Shown one piece after another: positions 55,396-64,000 of a stretch of DNA of 64,000 nucleotides. The stretch is from Pleurostoma richardsiae (lineage: Eukaryota; Ascomycota; Sordariomycetes; Calosphaeriales; Pleurostomataceae): the NCBI GenBank assembly GCA_030052745.1, contig JANBVO010000015.1, forward strand, positions 1-64,000, read 5' to 3'. Numbering within the stretch: the stretch's first letter is position 1; the number at the start of each line of letters is the position of its first letter. The translations under genes were made by a program, and so were the position numbers. The notes beneath the pieces were generated by a model. It searched no databases. It had not been told where the DNA came from and saw nothing but the letters and a program-made list of their open reading frames with translations.

Positions 55396-56855
55396 ATGCA
55401 AGTCCCCCTTATCCGACTCCAGTGCGGAGTCAACTCATATGACTGGGGCAAGAAGGGCAACTCCTCGGCCGCCGCCAGGTTCGCAGCAGCGACTCCCGCC
55501 TCCGACTTCTCTATCGAGGCTGACAGGCCTTACGCCGAGGTATGTCTGCTCCTTGGCTCCCTTCCCCCCTCTCCTTTATAGCCTCTTTGTGGATAACATC
55601 TGCGTCCTCCCTCCCGAGCCGCGGACTGACTATGCTGTAGCTATGGATGGGCACTCATCCGTCCAACCCCTCCCGCGACGTCAGGACCGGCCGGACCCTC
55701 CTTGACCTCGTGCAGGACAACCAGGCCTTGCTCTCTCCCTCTACCGCTGCACGGTATGGCCGCAAGCTGCCTTTCCTCTTCAAGGTTCTGTCCATCAACA
55801 AGGCCCTCTCCATCCAAGCTCACCCCAACAAGAAGCTTGCCGAGCAGCTCCACGCCCGCGACCCCAAGAACTACCCGGATGACAACCATAAGCCAGAGAT
55901 GGCTGTTGCCATCACCGAGTTCGAGGGCCTCTGTGGCTTCAGACCACCCGCTGAGATCGTTCATTTCATCGAGAACGTGCCAGCCTTGCGCGACTTTGTC
56001 GGGGCCGACGAGGCCCAGACGTTTGTCGACGTGGTCAAGTCCGCTGGAGACGACGAGTCGGAAGACGCCATTGGGCAAATCAAGAAGGCCCTCCAGAAAG
56101 TCTTTGGCGCGCTGATGTCGAGACCCCAGTCCGCCCTCGACAGCGCGACGGAGGTTCTAGTAGCCTCAGCGTCCTCGGCTGGCTCCTCTTTCGCAGGCGG
56201 TGGCGTCCCATCGACGCCCGGTGGCATCCTGTCGGAGCTCGTTGTTCGCCTACATGGTCAGTTCGGCGCCGACTACGGGCTCTTCGTGCTCTTCTTCCTC
56301 AACTATGTTACCATGTCGCCAGGCGAGGCGCTTTTCCTCCAGGCGGACGACATACACGCCTATATCTCTGGCGACATAGTCGAGTGTATGGCCGCGAGCG
56401 ACAACGTTGTGCGGGCGGGATTTACCCCTAAGTATAAAGACGTCGACACGCTCGTTAGTATGCTGACCTACAACTATGCGCCCATCGAGGAACAGAAGAT
56501 GCATCCGAGCGAGTATCCCTACGCAACGCTCAATCGGGCTGCATACAGTGCCGGAAGCGCCGTAGTGCTGTACGATCCGCCCATCGATGAGTTTTCCGTC
56601 GTGCGCACCTTGCTGAGAGGCGAGGGCTCCAAGGCAACATTGGACCCGCTTGATGGCCCTAGCATAATCATCTGCACCGCGGGTAAGGGGAAGATCTCGG
56701 TCGGTCCAACGGTGGAGGACATCCAGGAGGGCTTTGTTTATTTCGTCGGAGCTACCGCCGAGGTCGTGCTCGAGTCGGGAGTCACAGGCGAGGACGATGA
56801 ATTCGTCACCTTCAAGGCATTCTGTGAGGTGGAGGATCACAGCAACGGCGCTTGA
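55396..56855 (+). CDS. Mannose-6-phosphate isomerase, type I
   Basis: Two exons: 55396-55539 and 55641-56855, giving 452 residues. [20 protein letters not shown] is the typical start, and the join is [14 protein letters not shown]. Zinc ligands are visible: Gln and His in [10 protein letters not shown], Glu in HKPEMAVAI and His in [12 protein letters not shown]. The active-site Arg lies in [17 protein letters not shown]. The C-terminal cupin half includes [14 protein letters not shown] and [16 protein letters not shown]. The enzyme interconverts fructose-6-phosphate and mannose-6-phosphate, feeding GDP-mannose for N- and O-glycosylation and cell-wall mannan. The Ala/Ser-rich insertion at about 220-240 is unremarkable. 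It diverges from Sgf29. Confidence 0.95.
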
Positions 56856-59450
56856 CGATTCTCTTCCTTAACAAGTGGCAACATTCCTGTACTTCGATCT
56901 CTCAGTGGACTTAGGCAAGCGTGAGCGGTCCTCGCCCAACCCTGCTGATGCGATAGACCGCGGAAGCTCAAGGAATGGGCTGAGTTTTGAGCATTGCGGA
57001 GCCGTTCATCTTACCACACCCTCTGGCAGCTCGGTCAAGACAGCAATATCTCATCGTATCGTTCAAGCAGTGGGCGCTCATGCCGACAGTCAGCTCGCTT
57101 CTCCCAGGGCTCAGGTAGTATAGCTCCTTGCTGGAGCTGACGCAGAGGATCGATCAGAACACACTCGGCTTTTGCATCCCATATGACCTATAGTAGACCT
57201 CAGCCGTTGATAATCTGGACATGAACCGATCATGTCACGAAGCTTTCACAATAGCCCACTGCGACTTCCACAGTAGTCATACCAAGTCCCGCTCGCTGCG
57301 ACTTCCACAGTTGTCATACCAAGTCCCTGATCGCGGTCAAGGTCTTCAATGCCACCGCCGGAGTGTAGTTTCCAATACAGGGACTGCTGACCGCGCAATC
57401 TACGGAATGGGAGGGGCCATACGCCTGCATCTGCCAGTAGACTGGGAAGGCCCGGCTTTCTAGGCCCGTTGTCGACAGCGCGACGAAACTGTAATAACGC
57501 TAAAAGATAACATAGCTTCTCCACGCATGCCTATCTTGACGACTTAAGATCACGTTGTTACTGAGTGAAAGGGGCCGTCCGGCAAGGCCAGGAAACATTG
57601 TACAATTTCATGTAAGAAGTCAGGTGTGACCCGTAGCACAACTCTATAAGAGCAGTCAAACATGCCCCTGGCTCAACCAGCATATGCCACGTCCAGAAGG
57701 CCTTGATAGAAGCCTCACTGCCTATTTAGGGTAGGGAAAATAAACAATTGAATCCCGGTTGAGCTACCAGACGTCCTCGGTTATCATGACGCTGCGGGTA
57801 GCGTGCGAGAAGGGGGAATGGGATGAGACGCAACTCAGACAGGACACACTTCAGCATTTTTCCCTTGCCTCTTCCTGGGTTTTCTTCTCTTTGCAGATTC
57901 TCGACCTCGTGCGTAAACAAAAGTCATCATCGCCTACCCCCAGAGGAAACGAGCAGACTTGAAGAACACACCGGACGCCGCTCAATCTGCAATGAGAGAT
58001 CGACCGCACCCGCTCAGGAAATATTGGCATGCGAAACGATCAGCTCCTTGGCCAACGGACATGGATTGATCATGTGAATTAAGGCTGTGAGGTGGGAGAC
58101 GACGGGGGTGACTCCTCAATAACAAATATGGTGATGTGTGGGAGGCGACAACCACGGAGGCGAGAGAAGGCAACCAGCAGGAGCTCACGGGTAAGGTCTC
58201 TGGGCAAGACGCTGAAGAAATGAAGGAAATATGAGGCGGAGAGTTGGACACCCGGAGCGTCCGCTCCCACTGTGGTACACTGTAATCGAAAGAGATACGA
58301 ACCACAAGACTTGTAGCGCGCTGCCTAGGTCGCTGCCTGGGATACCCCGGAGATGCAGGCTAGCCCAAAACACAGGGGAAAGAAGCAATACTGGAACAGG
58401 GAATGGGGGACCGTGCAGCCTGCAGGCGGAAGAGACTAAGCTGTGCGGATAGATTGGGAAAGGCGGCGACCCCTGAGCGAGCCCGTGTGCCTCACGATGA
58501 ACGGCCTTTATCCTGACTCTTCTCGCTGCTGCGGCTGCTTAGTTTGGAAAATGCTCTCTGGATGTCAGTCGCCGGCGTCATACCGCCATCGGGGTGTTGC
58601 AGAGAGTCTGGTTCGGGTACAACGCTGGTGGCAGGTCTGGTATCATCACGCCGGGCAGCACCAGCAGAATGCGCAGGTCGTCCATAGAGCGTCATCGCAT
58701 CCGGCGGCGGTAACAGATGTTCGAGAAGTGTCAGCCGAGGCGCCGCGAGTTTTCGTTCCTGTTTCGGGTTGATGATTGTGGCTTTGCCCCGATCCGACTT
58801 GCGGACAACTCTGCAGCGCGGGTTCCGGGCCCCATTTCTGTCGGCAACGCCACCCATGTGAGGCACTTGTGCGGCCAACTTGTCGTCCCTGGATGGCTTT
58901 GCTCGTCCGACACTCGACTGACTCTAGACAGCTCCCTCGCCATGCCTGTCGAGTCAGGGGTTCACGGAGGCCGCTTCTAGCGGCCCTCAGCACCACGAGA
59001 TCCTCTCCGTAAGGAGAAGGTGGCGCCTCCTCGTCTGCGTTTCAGTGTGCGATCTCGACCGCCCGACAGCTCTCTGGGACTGGTTGAATCCGTGACAAAA
59101 GAACCCCCAAGATACTCTTATGCCCGGTCTCCATCCCCCCTTCTCTCTGTCTTCTCCGCAGCTGTATCTAGTCTACCGCCAGAGACACCTCCCGCTCCTG
59201 TTCTCACCAGCAGCAATGTAAACAGGGGATACATAGCGCAAACAGATACTCGACAGCGCACTGGAAAGAGAATATGCAAACAACTAGACACCGTGCACGA
59301 TCTACCGCCACCCTCTCCACCATCCCTTCTCAGCTCTTCGCCAACCACTCAACATAGACTGTCCTTGAGGTGGGCTAGATGCTGGCTCAAAAGCCCAAGC
59401 GGAATGTAAGAGCCAATGCTTGAGGAAGGCAGGGGAACTGGAGGTGGCCG
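56856..59450. other. Gene-poor interval, 2.6 kb
   Basis: No gene is supported. It lies between the isomerase 3' end and the Zn2Cys6 factor 3' end (convergent). A 32-base unit is repeated once in tandem at 57259-57327. A minus-strand frame at 58492-58857 looks mildly coding-like but lacks a homologue I know and a clear start. Confidence 0.5.
57259..57327. repeat. Tandem duplication, 32-base unit
   Basis: Two copies of a unit that starts CTGCGACTTCCACAG and ends ACCAAGTCCC, 57259-57290 and 57296-57327, with period 37 and one mismatch (A to T at the 16th base). Confidence 0.85.
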
Positions 59451-61081
59451 TTAACGGCGGATGTTTGCAGATGCGCGGTTATCTGCAGCCAACCCACTCC
59501 CATTCACGCTCCCTCCTCCAGTACTAGGCACGGTGCCTGGGGGCGCTGCCAATTCCGTGGCATATCCAGAGGAAGTACCGCTGCTGGGAACTGCGGATAG
59601 GGGGTACTGGCGGTGGTGCTGGCGGTGGTGCTGGCGGTGATACTGCCCGTCGGCCGGCCCATAGGGGGGTGAATTTTCACTAGGGAGCTCCCCAGGCGCC
59701 GTCCGGGATGCCACTGCGCACGATCCTGAGGATATTCGTCGGAGGGAGCTTGCCGTCTCCATGCCATATGTGTAGCCCGTCAAGTCTACGGCCGAGCCCT
59801 GGCTACCCACGCTGCGCTCTTGCTCGCCGAAGATGGCGTCCCCGCCGGTGTCGACCGAGAACGTGCTTGCACTGGATGAGGATCCGTGTGAAGCTCGCCC
59901 CGTTTGGCCGGAAACCGTCGCCCCGGCCCCGGCGTAGCTCGCCAGGGGCTGTCCTTCGAAGCTGCCTGCGTATGCCGTAGCGACGTCTGAGGCCGGACTC
60001 GTCGGCGAGATCTGAGGGCCGGCCGGCTTTGCAGGCGGCGCGTACGGGGGCAAGCCGTCGGTTCGGTAGGCCGATCCGGCGGTGGATAAACTGCTGGGCG
60101 CCGCCCTGCTCGCCGTGGGGGTGGGCAGGAGGCGATCTGCACTGGAGGAAGGAAGAGACGCTGCCACACTGGATAGGGAGAAGTTGCGCGCGTCGCCGCC
60201 TGACGGGACGGCAGCTGGGCGGTGGACTAGGCTGGCATTCCCGGCCCCGTAGGGATAGCCCGCGTCGGGATCGACATAAACGCTGCTGGATGCCGACTTG
60301 GATCTCGACCCTGCCGGCCAGTGATGATGGTACGGCACCATATGGCCTGGGTCGTGGTTCAAGACCGGATACGACGAGTAGTTGAGGCTGTAGTCCACGC
60401 CGCCACCGCTGCCACAACCTCCGTCGTCGCCGTAGCTGCCATTCCAGCTTGCCATCCCCGAGTAATATTGCTTGCCGTTGTAGGCATATGCCTGCCCAGC
60501 ACGGTACGAGGCGAGCATCTCCCCCGAGCCCAGGTCCTGCCCGTACTGAGATATGGAGGAGGAACCCAGCTGGCCGACTGACCCGCGGTGGGCAAAAGGG
60601 CGTGCCGCTTCGATGTTGTAGGCGTAGTCTCCGCTCTCTCTTATGGGCGCCTCGAGGGACGAAACCTAGATTGTGACGGAGAGCATTAGAGGCCATCGTG
60701 GCTTCAAAAGGCCGCATCGGGCAAAACTTTGGCACAGAGAAAAGAAAGAAAGGGGAAGAGCAAGAAGAAGACGGAAACAAGAGGGGCGCCGTACCCGTAA
60801 GAAGAGACATGGCTCGACTCCTGCGTTTTTGCAATTCGAACACGGCTGGCCATGCCCCGGGTCCCCGCTGCAGCGGATTTTCCGCTTTCGGCATCGTCCA
60901 CACTGCGAGAAGCGTAGAGGTTAGTATGCGACGCTTTTCAGAGGAAGCGTGGGAGGGGAGAAGGGGATTCGTCCCCAGGCAAAGGCCGCCTGGGGAAGAG
61001 AGTGCCGGCGATGACACTCACTGCGACAGCAATGCGCTTTCTCGTCGGGGCGTTGGAGTCATCGGACTGGGGGTCTGCCAT
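59451..61081 (-). CDS. Zn(II)2Cys6 transcription factor
   Basis: Three exons: 61081-61022, 60902-60795 and 60665-59451, giving 460 residues. Exon 1 codes MADPQSDDSNAPTRKRIAVA; exon 2 begins exactly at the first zinc Cys with CGRCRKRKIRCSGDPG and continues PCSNCKNAGVEPCLFLR, giving Cys spacing C-x2-C-x6-C-x9-C-x2-C-x8-C; exon 3 begins VSSLEAPIRESGDYAYN. The bipartite intron positions flank the binuclear cluster. No fungal-TF middle homology region is seen; the remainder is low-complexity, rich in Ser, Gly, Tyr, Ala and Pro, with an His/Gln/Arg repeat (QYHRQHHRQHHRQY). I recognise this layout as a conserved but unnamed sordariomycete family. Targets are unknown. A long overlapping frame at 59803-61017 is a shadow. 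Confidence 0.92.
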
Positions 61082-64000
61082 TGTGATTATTGATCGAGCG
61101 TCGTGGGATGCCAGCTGCAAGCGACGGTCTGGGTACGGTATGTACGGGGCACACGCTCGGCTATATCGTCGGCCGTCTGATGGGGAGTAAAGGGGCTGGG
61201 AGACCATTGTCCAGACCACAGCTCGCTTCGCCTTGCTCGATATGCCGTCGGAGCATAGACAGGGACGAGCCAGGCAGGCATCGGCGAGGGAAGAGACACT
61301 CCTAGATTAGAGGCCCGCGTGTCTGATCGACCTCGAGCGCCTCTCCACCCCTCTTGTTGTTGTTGCGTACGCGCTCCCCTAAGCCAGGGCAGATGGAGCG
61401 AGAGGTAGGGATGGGTGCAGATAGGCGGTAACTGGCTGGTAGAACAAGGTCGGACTCCACAGCCGCGGCTGGATGGTCAAAGACAGGCTTGGAAAGATGT
61501 GCCCCTGAATCACTGAGGCCCCTAGCGCCTGGTGCTTGCAGTGACTGCTTACTGCTGTCGGATCTTAACAAGCTCTTGTCTTGTCAGACCTTGGATGTCT
61601 AAGTCTCAGCAAAAGAACAGGCGGTGGTCCTACGATGCTCAAGGAGGTGGCGTTGAGTGAAGAGCGGGAAGAGGGCAGGAAGGAGTCTCCTGGGGGACAC
61701 AAGGTTCCACCTCAGAGGGCGATGATAAAAAAAGGGGGGAAGAGGAATGGGGGAAAGCGATGGGACGGCGGAGGTATACTAAAGGCAAAGGCGTGAGTGC
61801 GAGGCCCGTGTTATAGGCGTCGTGCTACTCGTCGCTGGCGGCGAGGGGCGCAGGGCGGCCCTCGTGTTTGCTGCTGCCATGTCAAGAAGTTCGCTGTCTC
61901 TCTCTCCCACTACCGGTGCGCCGTGCCAAAGCAAGGTAAGTCAAGCTTGGTCGTGGCCGTCTTGGAGAGGCCAGACAGCTCTCTCACATCACGGCCGATC
62001 CAGGTACCTGTTGACATGACAGATGTCTGCCATCCGCACGGGAGAGATCTGGTAGGCCAGTCGAGCCCAGGTGCGCGGCAGCCTGCAGTCTGTACCACGA
62101 CAGCCCAGCTGGCAGCAGACGCTGCCGCCTTATGCATCTTCCGCGTCCCCCATCAGCCAAGAGATGCACGAGATTGGGATGCACTGCAAACAGAAAAGCC
62201 CAGGCATGTTCTGGCCCCTCCCCCTGCCCCCCCCCTCTTTGCTATGCAGGCGGGGAAGCAGCAACTCCTGGTGGGCGATCGCCATCGCTCCCGATCCCCT
62301 GAGGCTGGGAGAGACACAGACATGCACGAGACACAGTTTCCGACCAGGGACTTTCGGACGACAAGAGCCAATTGCATCTAGACCGGCAGCCTGGAGAGGC
62401 TGAGACCGCGTCACACTCTGCGGCAAAGGATGCAAATGGACCCGAGACAGAATCTGCTCAGGAGAACAGGAGAGAGAGCCGCCTTCTCTCTCGTCTTGTT
62501 CGAGGGACGTGGATGTGGATCCCGCCGGCACTCGCAGGTGAGCAAAGGGGCCACTGCTGTCGTACAGCAACCGTACTGACTGACCCTTGGGCAGGTGTTC
62601 TTCGAGGACTAGGGTCAAGGTCAGCCGGATAAGGGGACGTACGTAGCCAGGGCCCCACGGGAAGTGTCTCGAGAGCTGGCGGCGAGAATGGATGAGCAAT
62701 GGAATTCCGAGCTCCTGCATGGCCACTCGCGATTTCATCCCCTCCCCACCCGCTGGAGCGTGGCAGCAAGGTTGGGGGACGCCCACACACTCACACTTGC
62801 ACAGCTCCCCGAGGGAGGTTCTCCACAGAGATGGACCGCAGAGAACCCCCCCCAATACCCTCCCGTTTCGGATGCGGCGCGTGCTGCTCACCGGTGCCCC
62901 AACAGGGTGAGAGGCGCAATGGTAGATACGAAGGGGAAGGTGACTGAGAAACCAGGTGAGCAAACATCATCAGGGTTACTCTGGCTCAGCGGCGGTCGTC
63001 GCACAGGACAAACGCGAGAGGTGAGACAGTTGCTGCTCCCTCAGACCAGCCGGAAACTTGAGCCAGCCACGCCCTCTCGCAGGGCCCTGGGAAGCGGCTT
63101 GACGAGACCGTGACTTGCTGCATATGGGAGATGCCGCTGAAGGAGAGGGACGTAACGCAAGCATTCGCCAGCCGAGGCCCCAGCCAGGGACCGGTAACGG
63201 CGTACGTACAGCCACGGGTCGCTCTCATGGTGCTTGGTGTTACGCGAGTTCCAGGTCAATTTTCGGGGTTCCCTGGGGGGAGAAGAGGAGCGGCAGCTCT
63301 GTCAAGAGCATCACCACTCACCGTGCACCTGATGACACCCGGACGAAGCGTCTACGCGCCCTCCCCTTAGCTAATAAGGGATCAGACAGAGACTTCGAGG
63401 CTGGAGTGAAAGGACAAGCTCATGGCGAGTCGATATCTACGTAGAGCTTCTGCCGCAGAGCAGCCGGCGCATCGACGCCTGGATAGCAGGGCGGGGAGAA
63501 AGAAGGGCAGACCCGAGAGAGCACAGGCCGCTTGACGGCAATATTCAACACTTATGTACGATCAGAGCGAATGATCGAGCCCCGAGATCTGACACATCGG
63601 ATATATCGTGCGTACAGGCATCATCGGCTGGGTTGTTGCGTTCAGGTGTCAAACAAGCAATCAAGCAAGCAAGCGAGTGAGAGAAAGGAGCAAACTGTGC
63701 CTGCAGCGGTAGTAGCAGCAGAAACAGCATCAGCAGCAGCGCCAGACTGCACGAGCAGCTAGCGAGCAGTGCACTTGCGAGAGGAGGAGCCAGGAAACGG
63801 AGGCGAGCACCTGACAACAGGTGGAAACACGTTGTTTGCTAGCCGGGATGTACAGATCTCGTCTTCGCCAGGAGAGCCGGCACCGAGGGCATCTCATCTC
63901 ACCACTCAACTCATCGGGCGGCGCTGCGGGGAGCACCAGGAAGACGTGGCTTATTGCACACAGGCATCAGGACAACGAGCGGCCACAGTATGCAAGCTCG
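61082..64000. other. Gene-poor right end, 2.9 kb
   Basis: Likely holds the promoter and long leader of the Zn2Cys6 gene, then DNA with no supported gene. Features are an A-run then G-run at 61729-61737, an AAGC-type microsatellite at 63652-63676 and an AGC/CAG-rich tract at 63700-63760. Frames up to 277 codons occur on the minus strand, but they begin at non-ATG codons and have no family resemblance. A gene may begin beyond the right edge. Confidence 0.5.

Noticed and set aside
58492-58857. Minus-strand frame of about 120 codons downstream of the Zn2Cys6 gene
   Set aside because: No homologue recognised, no upstream exon, and the composition is not clearly coding.
59803-61017. 404-codon minus-strand frame overlapping the Zn2Cys6 gene
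   Set aside because: Another frame of the same exons and introns; only the spliced frame gives the six-Cys cluster.
62130-62963. 277-codon minus-strand frame
   Set aside because: No domain; long open stretches are expected by chance in this GC-rich DNA, and competing frames on the other strand are nearly as long.

Overview
The window is nuclear DNA of a filamentous ascomycete, most likely a Sordariomycete. Genes are spaced 0.1 to 4 kb apart, carry short GT-AG introns with CTAAC/CTGAC-like branch sites, and encode fungal families: an APSES-ankyrin cell-cycle factor, a Zn(II)2Cys6 regulator, a hybrid histidine kinase, Sgf29, CDK8/Ssn3 and Arp2. The coding DNA is GC-rich. I could not place the species. 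Many intergenic stretches carry a dispersed palindromic motif built from CCTAGG and GGTACC. Gene models below were made by reading splice sites by eye; exon coordinates are given in each entry.

Left edge (1-2.9 kb): a five-exon DUF3435 tyrosine-recombinase gene, the family that includes Starship captains, runs leftward off the window and appears to carry one frameshift. A 280-bp, almost pure A/T island separates it from a multi-pass membrane protein gene. This is the most mobile-element-like part of the window.

2.8-23 kb: a membrane protein; a PAS-PAS hybrid histidine kinase divergent from dynactin p25; a small NTF2-like protein; a 3.6-kb gene-poor stretch with coding-like relics; two F-box genes in tandem; and an EamA-type transporter divergent from an Mbp1-like APSES factor.

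23-34 kb: gene-poor DNA with a single-pass membrane protein carrying a distinctive C-terminal motif, and a Gln-rich disordered protein behind a long leader with an intron.

34-45.5 kb: a metabolic stretch with an SDR oxidoreductase, an AKR7-like aldo-keto reductase, an NmrA-like reductase, an MFS sugar-type transporter and an Asp/Glu (hydantoin-type) racemase, interrupted by RNA polymerase I subunit Rpa43. No biosynthetic core enzyme was seen, so this is not called a secondary-metabolite cluster.

46-64 kb: housekeeping and regulatory genes: Arp2, CDK8/Ssn3, Arf6-type GTPase, Sgf29 of SAGA, mannose-6-phosphate isomerase and a Zn2Cys6 factor. The last 2.9 kb shows no gene I can support. CDK8 (Mediator), Sgf29 (SAGA) and the Mbp1-like factor act on Pol II transcription, and Rpa43 on Pol I. 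Arp2, Arf6 and dynactin p25 act on the cytoskeleton, trafficking and polarity. I see no sign that these are co-ordinated beyond ordinary synteny. No tRNA, 5S rRNA or CRISPR array was found.
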